Positions 17,630-27,800 of a stretch of 64,000 nt of DNA are shown piece after piece. Source of the stretch: Termitidicoccus mucosus (GTDB lineage: Bacteria > Verrucomicrobiota > Verrucomicrobiia > Opitutales > Opitutaceae). The first letter of the stretch is position 1. Each line of letters opens with the position of its first letter. Both the position numbers and the translations under genes were made by a program. The notes under the pieces were generated by a model. The model was given only the letters and a program-made list of their open reading frames with translations. It had not been told where the DNA came from and ran no database searches. Where the stretch lies: assembly GCF_038725785.1 (NCBI RefSeq), contig NZ_CP109796.1, positions 310,001-374,000 of the forward strand. Direction: 5' to 3'.

Positions 17630-18134
17630 CAATATCGCCCGCTTTTTGGCTTTGCCAGCCACCCCTTCCACAAATCGGGGTAATTTCACCCCAACGCCGT
17701 GAAAACACCACTCTGGATCGCTCTGTGCGTTTACCTCCTCATCGCCATCCTTCACAAGCAACTCAACATCCCTTCACTCTCTATAGAGTTATGCAGCTTT
17801 TGCATTCATCATTTTCTAAAAGTTATTATTTAGCAGCTGTTTATTGAGAAATACTATAAAAACATGATGGCTATATACTTAACTATCTGATTATTTGTGA
17901 TTTATAACCGGGCGACCGTAATACCTGGTGGTAATTTATATACTTTGCAATAATAAACAAAGATATATCATTAAAATAAATATTTATTCTAAAAATAATC
18001 CTTTACACCGTAATATGGCACCATAAAAACACTTAAAGTTTGTTTCCCGTTCCCCCATTAAACTCCGTTGGTATTTCTAAAGGCGTGACATAGCAACGCA
18101 ACCACCCATACGCCGTTCCTTACTACCCATACCT
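17630..18134. other. AT-rich intergenic region, no gene seen
   Basis: These 505 bases have no convincing ORF. Bases 17675-17691 form a short hairpin (GGGGT...ACCCC) just after the ligase-like gene, without a T run. From about 17800 to 18060 the sequence is very AT-rich, and it probably holds the promoter for the DUF1573 gene. Confidence 0.6.
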
Positions 18135-18824
18135 ATGAACACTAAAATTGTGACCTTTCTGGCCGTGTTTTTTACAATATTGTGCCCACTGTTTGCCGAG
18201 ATTCAATGGGATCCGATGGAACAGTCGATTACTTTGGCGGTAAATCAACAACAGGCGGACATTAAATTCATCTTTAAGAACAACGGTGCCGAGCCGATTG
18301 CCATCCTCTCGGCAGTGCCCTCTTGTTCATGTCTGAAGCTTTCCACCATGGAGAAGGAGGCATATCAGCCTGGAGAGGAGGGCGTTCTGGAAGCCCGGTA
18401 TACTCGCACCAGCCGAGCCGGCCCGCAAAACTACAAAATTACGGTTACCACCACCGATCCGCAAAATCCCACGGTTACGCTTCGGGTGAACGTGGCCAGC
18501 ACAACCAATTACGTTGTCACGCCCAGCAGCGCGCACTGGGTGATGGGAGCCCAGTCTGGAAGCAAGGTGCTGCTTTTCCGCGACATCAGGCAGGCCGGAG
18601 TAAGGCCCACGGCGGTGTTTTCAACAGACCCAAATTTTGTCGCTGAGATACAATCCAAAAACGACGACGGCGCGTATCCAATAGTCATAACAGCGATTTC
18701 CACAGAAAAAGCCACCGCAGGTTTTATCTACATCGATGTCACTGCGGAGGACGGCACTGTTGAAAAGGCCAGAATCGTAGCCGCAGTCAAGGATCCCAAT
18801 TCCCAAAGGGTCATCGTTCGGTGA
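18135..18824 (+). CDS. secreted DUF1573 (Ig-like) protein
   Basis: This 229-residue protein has a clear signal peptide (residues 1-21, cut near LFAEIQW). A DUF1573 Ig-like domain follows with the hallmark VPSCSCLKLST, in which the Cys pair is conserved in the family. A second beta-sandwich of about 100 residues follows. DUF1573 proteins are frequent in Verrucomicrobiota, Planctomycetota and Bacteroidota, and their role is unknown. Its position before a giant Rhs protein suggests a surface or periplasmic partner, which is inference. There is no lipobox. Confidence 0.85.
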   Translation: MNTKIVTFLAVFFTILCPLFAEIQWDPMEQSITLAVNQQQADIKFIFKNNGAEPIAILSAVPSCSCLKLSTMEKEAYQPGEEGVLEARYTRTSRAGPQNYKITVTTTDPQNPTVTLRVNVASTTNYVVTPSSAHWVMGAQSGSKVLLFRDIRQAGVRPTAVFSTDPNFVAEIQSKNDDGAYPIVITAISTEKATAGFIYIDVTAEDGTVEKARIVAAVKDPNSQRVIVR

Positions 18825-18995
18825 CGCGCTGCAGTTCATACGCGCGCTTCCGGTTGCCATCAACAAACATAGGTAAGCCGGGCAGTTGAAGGTCTTTTGC
18901 TGCTCGGAAACTGATCCGAACCCAATTGGCGAAACAAGACATCAAACAGTATTACCCCTCACGACAGCGTCAGCGTGCAAACATACCGTATCATC

Positions 18996-21815
18996 ATGAA
19001 GCTCCAAAAATCGATTCGGAATCTTTTTATAATCCTCGTGATGGTGTTTTTCATCCAACCTGCAACGCGAGCCGGATATGTCACCCGCTGCCAGACGGAT
19101 TATGAGGAGTATTGCTGGACTGAAACCGATTCTTATTTGATATCATATTACGAATGCTGGACGGAGTATGAGTGGGTCGATGACGGTGAATCAGGCTATT
19201 ACACATATTTTGAATTTTGCGAGTGGGTAGAAGAGTGGGTGGATGAAGAAAGGGAGGTGTGCGAATGGATTGAATCTGATTATTGCTGGGAAGAATGGGT
19301 GGACGAACCGCACACGGTTACAATCAACCCAAACAGTGCAGTCACCCTCACGCTTGGCCAGTCGCGCACTTATTCATCCGAAGCGGCCGCAGGATCCTAC
19401 GAAGCGGAAAATCGCACGCTCACGGCGCACAGCATTGATTGGAAAGTTCCCGGAGGGCAATGGATCTCCGCGTCAACAGGTATTGCAATGCCAGGTTCGT
19501 CAAATTTGGGTGCGCTCACAGGCGGTGTGGCAAGGGGGATTTCCTTGAGCGGGGCAACGCAAAGCTCGCACTCGATCACGCTCACCCCGACACAGGCGGG
19601 TGCATACACGGTGCGGTTCACCGCGCAGGACAACATCGGCAACACCTGGCATTCGTCGTCACATGACTTGGTGGTTGTCAGCCCTCCACCCGACACACCC
19701 GCCAATCCCGTCATCAACAACACTACCGCCACGAGCACTACGCTCACATGGGAAGGCTCGACCGATCCCGGCATCACTTACGAAATCGAACGCAGCAGCG
19801 ACGGCATAACCTTTGTCAAAATCGCCGAAGTGACAGGTGCGCTTGCCTTCGCCGACAGCGGCCTGACTCCGGGTGTCACCTATTATTATCGCATTCTTGC
19901 CCGCAACAGCGCTGGCGCATCGTCCTATACAAGCACGTTCCAAACCACGGCCGTCCCTGACTCCACGCCGCCCACGGCCCCTGCCAACCTCACCGCATCC
20001 GGCATAACAAGCAATTCAGCAACCATGACATGGACGGCATCCTCGGACAACGTGGGGATTGCGGACTATCTAATCTTTCTCGACGGCGAGGTGATTAATT
20101 CGACAAACAGCACCTCGTATGCGCTCACCGGCCTTGCGCCATCCACGGCATATGCTATTGCCGTGAGGGCGAGAGACGTGGCTGGCAATGTTTCCGACCC
20201 AAGCAACATGCTTACTGTTATCACTAGCTCCACTGGGTTTACCCTCACGGCCCGCCAGTTTAATGTGGATTACAATACCCCCAATTATGCCGGGGTAATC
20301 GCCCAGCTAATGAACTATAGCAATAATGTCGACGGCATGTATATAAAGGCAACAGATCCCTCTTTCTATGAGGATGGTTCCATCGGCCTATCCAGCCAGC
20401 CATTAGTCATACAGAGGGCGACAAAAGACGAGGCCATCCGAGATTTCCTGATGTCTGTATGGGGAGGCCTTTTGACATATGAAGGCATCGTTGATGGCGA
20501 TCATGGGACAATAACGAAGACGCAACAGTTGGAGCAGCTTCGCGGGTGGATACGAAATAGCATCAGCGTGAGCGAGGATGGTTGGCTGGAAAGCATCGCT
20601 CTTGCGTTCACACTCGATTATGATGATCCGAGTTATTGGGATTATGACGATGATGGGAACGGATCTTATGTGGAACTGCCATTGTCTATCGTGGGGCTCA
20701 CCGGGTACGCAATTGAGCTGTCGGGATCTGAAATGCTCATGCCCACGGCGCCCCAGTTTGTCGATCCTGATTATGATCCCAGCAATGGTCCTGAGCATGA
20801 ATACGAATGTTACGTCGTCATCCCCCATGTCGAGGGAGTTACCTATTACATCGATGGCGGGGAGGGAGTACCTGGAGAAGATCAATATTATTCCTTGGGC
20901 GACACCGTCACCGTTACCGTCGTCGCTGAGGAGGGCTATCATTTCCCAAACAATGCTGTCACCACGTGGACGCATACCTTTGGCTCCAGCTCGCCTTATT
21001 TTATTGTTCCCGTCGCACCTGTTTTTGTCGATCCGGGGTATGGGGGCGGCGAAGCTTTTGTGAATATTTCCCATTCAGAAAATGTCACCTACCGCATCAA
21101 TGGCATGTCAGTTGGGGGAGGCGAATATGGCTACTTCGTTGGCAATACCGTCACTGTTACCATCGAGCCTGCGACGGGATATTTCTTCGCCAAAGATGCC
21201 GTCACTGAATGGACCCACTCCTTTGGCCACCGTGTCGTTCCTGCTGCGCCTATGTTCATTCATCCCGAAAGCAACGACGACGACCCCATCGTCGATATTC
21301 CCGGGACCGAAGGCGTCATCTATCGCATAAACGGCAACGAGGCATCGGAGGGTGAGAATCATGTTTCAGACGCCGACTATGTCATCGTCACCGCCGAGCC
21401 CGCCTGGGGTGTTATTTCCTTCCGGCACTACTACCGAGTGGACGCACTTGTTCGTAGCCATCACGCGTCCGACTGGATTGATAGCAGGCGGGGAGGCGGT
21501 CGACTCGTTCACGCTTTCATGGACTCCGGCCATGAGCAAACACGGAACCATAACCGGCTACGAAGTATGCCGGGACGGCGTGAGCATTGGCACAACGAGC
21601 GACACGCAATTGCGCGTGACCGGCTTGGCCCCTGGCATCGCCTATTTGTTCGAGGTGCGCGCCAGCGACTCGGCGGGCAATTCCTCCGATTGGAGCACGC
21701 CGTTTTCATTTACCACCGGGCAAACGCTTGTTGGCAGCGGCACTACGCTTCCCGGCGCATGGGCCGCCCAATACGGGCTTTCTCCCTCCGACGTGTTCGG
21801 CGACCCCGACAATGA
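18996..21815 (+). CDS. N-terminal part of giant secreted FN3/Rhs protein (frameshifted)
   Basis: The start MKLQKSIRN opens a signal peptide (to about residue 28). A strange Trp/Glu/Tyr/Cys-rich stretch follows (about 30-105; for example CEWVEEWVDEEREVCEW). Then come an Ig-like domain and two fibronectin type III domains (about 230-410), a segment of unknown type, and three repeats of a ~75-residue module with the pattern VTYRING...VTVTIEPATGY...EWTHSFG. The reading frame is lost in the fourth repeat near 21420. The plus-one frame continues TTTEWTHLF into the next ORF, so codons after ~21425 to the stop at 21815 are noise. Together with 21352-28545 this is one protein of about 3,200 residues. 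Fibronectin and Ig-like domains suggest display on the cell surface. Confidence 0.75.
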   Translation: MKLQKSIRNLFIILVMVFFIQPATRAGYVTRCQTDYEEYCWTETDSYLISYYECWTEYEWVDDGESGYYTYFEFCEWVEEWVDEEREVCEWIESDYCWEEWVDEPHTVTINPNSAVTLTLGQSRTYSSEAAAGSYEAENRTLTAHSIDWKVPGGQWISASTGIAMPGSSNLGALTGGVARGISLSGATQSSHSITLTPTQAGAYTVRFTAQDNIGNTWHSSSHDLVVVSPPPDTPANPVINNTTATSTTLTWEGSTDPGITYEIERSSDGITFVKIAEVTGALAFADSGLTPGVTYYYRILARNSAGASSYTSTFQTTAVPDSTPPTAPANLTASGITSNSATMTWTASSDNVGIADYLIFLDGEVINSTNSTSYALTGLAPSTAYAIAVRARDVAGNVSDPSNMLTVITSSTGFTLTARQFNVDYNTPNYAGVIAQLMNYSNNVDGMYIKATDPSFYEDGSIGLSSQPLVIQRATKDEAIRDFLMSVWGGLLTYEGIVDGDHGTITKTQQLEQLRGWIRNSISVSEDGWLESIALAFTLDYDDPSYWDYDDDGNGSYVELPLSIVGLTGYAIELSGSEMLMPTAPQFVDPDYDPSNGPEHEYECYVVIPHVEGVTYYIDGGEGVPGEDQYYSLGDTVTVTVVAEEGYHFPNNAVTTWTHTFGSSSPYFIVPVAPVFVDPGYGGGEAFVNISHSENVTYRINGMSVGGGEYGYFVGNTVTVTIEPATGYFFAKDAVTEWTHSFGHRVVPAAPMFIHPESNDDDPIVDIPGTEGVIYRINGNEASEGENHVSDADYVIVTAEPAWGVISFRHYYRVDALVRSHHASDWIDSRRGGGRLVHAFMDSGHEQTRNHNRLRSMPGRREHWHNERHAIARDRLGPWHRLFVRGARQRLGGQFLRLEHAVFIYHRANACWQRHYASRRMGRPIRAFSLRRVRRPRQ

Positions 21816-24800
21816 TGGCCTGACCAACATCGCCGAATACAATCTCAGCACCAATCCGACCAGCTATGACGCGGGCACGAGCACCTTGGGCAACACCGTG
21901 CCGGCGGGCTGGCCATCCCCCGCCACTGGCGGCACCCATGCCGTGGGAACCACCGCCGGTGAATTTTCCGTCGATAAAAATGGCGCGGCCACTTATACGA
22001 TTCCCATTGCCGTCACGCCCGGCACGGCGGGCGTCGAACCGAAGGTCACGCTCAATTACAGCAGTCAGGCTGGCGCTGGCATCGCGGGCTTCGGCTGGTC
22101 CATCGGCGGCCTTTCCGCCATCTCCCGTGGGCCGCAAACCAAGATGGTGGACGGCCAGAACCGCGCGATGGACTTCACCGGCGCCGACCGTTTCTATCTC
22201 GACGGGCAGCGGCTGGTTGTCATCGGCGACAATGCCTATGGCGCGGAGGGTGCCGAATACCGCACCGAGATTGAATCCTTCACCCGCGTCGTTTCCTACG
22301 GTGCCAGCGGCAACAGCCCCGGTTGGTTCAGGGCGTGGACCAAGGGCGGCCTCATCATCGAGTTCGGCCACACCGACGAGTCGCGCTTCCGCCCGCAAAA
22401 CCAGATGGCTCCGCTCTCGTGGGCCGTGAACAAAATTTCCGACACCGCCGGCAACTACATGACATTCCACTACTCGGTGGATGCCGTCAGCGGCCAGCAG
22501 GTGCTGGACGAAATCCGCTACACCGGGCACGACGGCGACGGCACGCCATCGTCACCGTTATTGCAGCCTTACGCCTCGCTGGAATTTGTCTATGAGAACC
22601 GGCCCGACACTTCTTTTGGCTACATCCACGGCGCGAAAATCTCCTCGCTCAAACGGCTCAAAAAAATCAGGTCGCTTTACGGCGAGACCGAGGTGCGCGC
22701 CTACACGCTCAGCTACACCCAGCGCCCTTACAGCAACCGTTCCTTGCTCGCGAGCATCACCGAGTCCGGGGCCGGCGGCGCAGCCTACCTTCCGCTCACC
22801 TTCGCTTATTCCGATCCACCGGGCGGCTTTGATGTGCCGGGCTCCGCCTTCCATCCGCCCCCGGTCATCGCCGGGATTGACGGCCAGGGCCGCCTGGCCG
22901 ACCAAGGCGTGGTTTTTATTGATTTGAACGGCGACGGACGCGCTGATTGCCTGCAAAAACTCGGCCTCAGCGGCGACGTCGCCGCCATGTATGGATACAG
23001 CGGCACCGTCGTAAGCAAGGCCTGGCTGAACACGCCTTCGGGCTGGGTGGAGGCCATCGGTGCAAACGGTCAGCACGACCACCGGCTGCCCGGCTCGGCG
23101 CCGCTTTCAACCAATATGAAAACCCATGCCGAAACCTATGTCCGGCTCGCGGATTTTAACAACGATGGCCTGATTGACGTCTTTGATGGTAGCACGGGCA
23201 ATACCTATTTGAGTACCGGGACTGGATTTGTCCTCAGTGAGCGTTACTCGGTGCGCAGGCCTTCTCTCCCAAACGGATATAATGACGAACAAATCGTGCG
23301 CTTCCATATTGATCCACCGGAATTACTCGACCTTGATGGCGACGGACGGGTGGATGTTTCATCAGTGGGTTCCTACTTCATATACGAAACATACCCCGGC
23401 ACCGGCTCACTGATTTCCATAGATGCTTCTTACACCTGGTTCAACACCGGCGGCGGCAGCGAGGCGGATCGCGGTTCGGCCTGGACACAGGCAGCACCGG
23501 AGCACACCATCTGGACTGACAGGTCTCATCCCGGCACACGCTTCCTGGACCTGAACGGCGATGGCATGACGGACATTCTCCAGGCCGCCGGCTCGGCAGT
23601 TCACGCCTATATAAAAACACCAACGGGCTGGCAGGACGATCCATCCTACCATCTGCCGGTGCTGCTTTACAACTATGGCACCCGCCCGGCCCCCCCGGGG
23701 ATTGGCGGCGAGGTGGGCGATCTTAACGGCGACGGGCTGCCCGATGTCATCACGCGCAACAGCGGCGGCGGCGCAAACAACCAAAATGCTGTTTATATCA
23801 ACACCGGCACCGGCTGGACGCCGGGTCCGGCCAGCCTGCTTTCCCCGGACGGGATTGCGATTTATCATGACAACGAGTCACGCGGCTCCGCCATCCTGGA
23901 CATCAATAACGACGGCATCCCGGATTTTGTGCATCGCTACGGGGATGGCACTAATTTTACCACGCGCCTTGGCACCGGCACCAGCTGGTCATCAAACGCG
24001 TCCGGCTATCAAATCCCGCGCATGCTGGCCACCGGCACCATCGGCAATCCCGGCAACGAGTTTATCGACCTCAACGCCGACGGTGCCGCCGATCTCGTCT
24101 GGGCGTGGAATAACGGCGGCATCATCTCCAAGGGCGCTTATATAAACCGCCGCGTGAACCCCGACCGCCTCACCGTCGTCACCAACGGCCTCGGCGTCAA
24201 GGTTTCCGTCTCCTACGCGCCGCTCACCGCGCCCGCACCGGAGGGCGGCGAGCCCGTCTATGAAAAGGGCGCCGGCGCGACCACCCCCGTGGCGGACGCC
24301 ATCGGCCCCCTGCATGTCGTGAAAACCGTCTCGCATGACGACGGCGCGGACGGCACCTATGACATCGATTACCGTTACGGCGGGCTGCGTTCCCACCTCG
24401 ACCGGGGCAGCCTTGGCTTTGCCTGGATGCAGGCCACCGACACCCGCACCCAAATTCGCACCAAGACTCACTTTAATCAGGAGTGGCCCTGCATTGGACT
24501 GTCGACCGACATCATCACGCAAACGGAGGATGATGTCGTTCTGTCGCAAACCGCCACCGATTACGCTTATCTTTCATTAAACGGAGGCAAAACCGTTTTC
24601 CCCCACATTTCCCAAACCATCCAGAATACCCGCGAATTAAACGGTGCACTCACGTCCGAAACCGTCACCACCTACACCTATAATATCTATGGCAACGCCA
24701 CCGTAGTCGAAATCGACACTTCCGGCGGCGGGGCTGTGTTTACGAAAACCACCACCAGCACATATGCTGACGATGATGACTGGATACCACCCGCTCCCTC

Positions 24801-27800
24801 GCAAACATCGCTCAACTGCTGGATGCTCGGGCGGCTGCTCAGCAGCACCGTGACCACCACCACCCCGGCCACCGGCGGCGGCGCTCCGCTTGTCCAGACC
24901 CGCACCTCCGATTTTGGTTACGACTCCACCACCGGTCTCCTCAACTTGGAAATCATCGAGCCGGGCGAGGCGGACGCCTCCCCGCTCAAACTCACGACCA
25001 CCTACACCCACGACGCCTTTGGCAACACGGTTTTGGCGACCACCACCGGCGCGGGCCTCGGCTCCGGGCGCACCGCCGCCACGACTTACGATGACATCGG
25101 GCGCTTCCCGCAGGGAACCAGCAACGCCCTCGGGCAAACGGAAACCTACGAATATGACTCCGCCCTCGGCGTCCGCCTTTCCACCACCGGCCCCAACGGC
25201 CTGACCACCTCGTGGGAATACGACGGCTTTGCCCGGCCCGTGCGCGAGCTCCGCGCCGACGGCACCGAGAGCATCACCCGCCACCGCTGGGCCGGCTCCG
25301 GTGCGCCGACGGGGGCCTTGTATTATATGGAAACCGAGTCCACCGGCTCCGCCCCCGCCGTCACCTTTTATGACAAGATGGGCCGCGCCATCGCCACGTG
25401 GGGCATCAACCCCGGCGGCACCGACGGCCTCGCCCGCATCGTCACCGCCGAGACGCAGTATGATGAAATGGGCCGCGCCTTCAAAACCTCGCTTCCGCAT
25501 TACCTCAACACCCCCGCCCCCGGCTGGGCGGAAACGCTCCTCTACGACGATCTGAATCGCCCGCTGGAAATTTCCACGCCCGACGACGAGGCCCTGGGAG
25601 GCACGGTGCTCAGCTCCATCGAATACGACGGTCTTGTCACCCGCACTATCAATCCGCTCGGCCAGGTCGAGGAGGTCGCCAAAAACACCCAAGGGCAGGT
25701 CATCCGTCGCGTAAACAACGCCGCCGGCACCGGCGTCAACAAAGGCGAAATCCACTACTATTACGACGCCTACGGCAGTCTCCTCAAAACCTCCGTTTAT
25801 CGCGAGGACGGCTCCACCGTGGACACCACCTTCGCGTATGACAATCGCGGGCGCAAAACCGGCATGACCTCGCCCGACATGGGCACATGGACTTACGCCT
25901 ACAACGCCCTCGGAGAGCTCGTCTCGCAGACCGACGCCAAGGGCCAGACCACGACCATGACCTACGACCCTCTCGGGCGGCTCGCCACACGCACCGACAA
26001 AAACTCCTCCGGTGTGGTCAAATGCACCACCACGTGGACGTATGACAACGCCACCACCGAGCCCGGCACCGGCGACGCCAAAAGCCGGGGCCGGCTCCTG
26101 TCTGTCCTCGTGCAGACGCCCGGCCAGCCGGATTATCAGGAAACCTTCCTTTACGACCATCTCGGACGGCAGTCGCGCCTCACGCGCCGTATTGATGATA
26201 TAGATTACGCCGTCAATCAGGAATACGATTCCTGCGGACGTCCTTCCGTGACCGTCTATCCCGGCGGTTTCCGCGTGAGGAATGTATATAATGACCTCGG
26301 CTTCCTCAAGGAAGTGCGGGCCGACGGCGGCGTCATGCCGTCGGGCTGGCTTAACGACGTGCGCCCCAATCATCGTTTCTGGCAGGCCGACGCCTATACC
26401 GTCACCGGGGCGCTGAAAAGTGCTTCGCTGGGCAACGGTCTGGCCAGCCACCGCGTGATCAGCTCCGTGACCGGACGCGTCCGCGAAGTTTTCTCCGGTG
26501 CCGGGACAGGCTGTCACGCGCAATATCACACCTATAATTACGACGCCCTCGGCCAAGTCGTGAACCGCACCGACTACGCCCTGGGCCGCGAGGAAACCTT
26601 CGCCTACGACGGCCTGAACCGGCTGACGCAATGGCAGTTGCAGGGAGCGGGTGGCACGGGCGTCCCGCCCGTGGTTCCGAAAGCCGTCGCCATTTCCTAC
26701 AACGCCATCGGCAACATCACCCAAAAATCCGACTACGGCGTGTATTCCTATACCGGCGTCAACGCCGGCCCCCACGCCGTCACCTCGGTCTATGACGCCG
26801 CCGAAAACCTCACGCGCAACTACGCCTACGATGGCAACGGCAACATGACCACCGGCGCGGGCCGCGAATTGGCATGGACGGTGTTCAACCAAGTCGAAAC
26901 CATCACGCAAGGCGCGACGAGCACCAACTTCCGCTTCGGCGCGGGCCGCGAGCGCATCGTGCAGGAGCACAGCGACGGCACCAAGACCATCTACATAGGC
27001 GACCTCTACGAGCTGGTGATCAACGCCGCCGCCAGCTTCACCGAGGAAAAATATCATGTCTGGTCGCCGCTGGGCAAGGTCGCCACCCGCACCGTGCGCA
27101 GCGATTCCCTCATCGAAACCCGCTACCACCATCTCGACGCCCTCGGCTCCATCGTGGCCGTCACCGACGAATGGGGCCGCGTCGAAAAACGCTTCGCCTT
27201 CGACCCGTGGGGCAAACGCGAGGCGCTGGTTGACACCCACACCGGGCAGGGCGGCAAGGTCACGCGCGGCTTCACCGGCCACGAGCATTTGGACGACTTC
27301 GGCCTCATCCACATGAACGGGCGCGTCTTCGACCCCGCGCTGGGCCGCTTTCTGTCGGCGGACCCCTTCGTGGGCGACGAGGGCGCGTCGCAGGCGTATA
27401 ACCGGTATAGTTATGTGGACAACAATCCGCTCAACGCGACCGACCCGAGCGGGTATTTGAGTTTTGACGACGTCTTCCGGGTGATTGTGGTGGCGGCGAT
27501 TGTGATCGCCGTGGCTTACTCGGCCGGGACGGCGGCGGCCGGTCTAGGAAAGTTTTGGAGTGCCGTGGCCGCGGGCGCCGCCGGGGGGTTCACAGGAGGC
27601 TTTGTGGGCACGCTGGCCTATGACGGCAGTCTCAACGACGCATTAAAGGCGGGACTCATTGGCGGAGCCATAGGCGCGGCGACTGCGGCGGCATCTTCCG
27701 GCATTGGAACACTGTTTGGCAATGCCAAGGGGATATGGGCAAATGATTACGTGAACTGGACCGGATGCACACTGGCCCATGCGACCGTAGGCGGCTTGGT

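Noticed and set aside
24637..27312. Very long minus-strand open frame (891 codons) inside the Rhs gene
   Set aside because: It is the shadow of a GC-rich gene with biased codon positions; the plus strand encodes clear YD/Rhs repeats and the minus frame has no domain.
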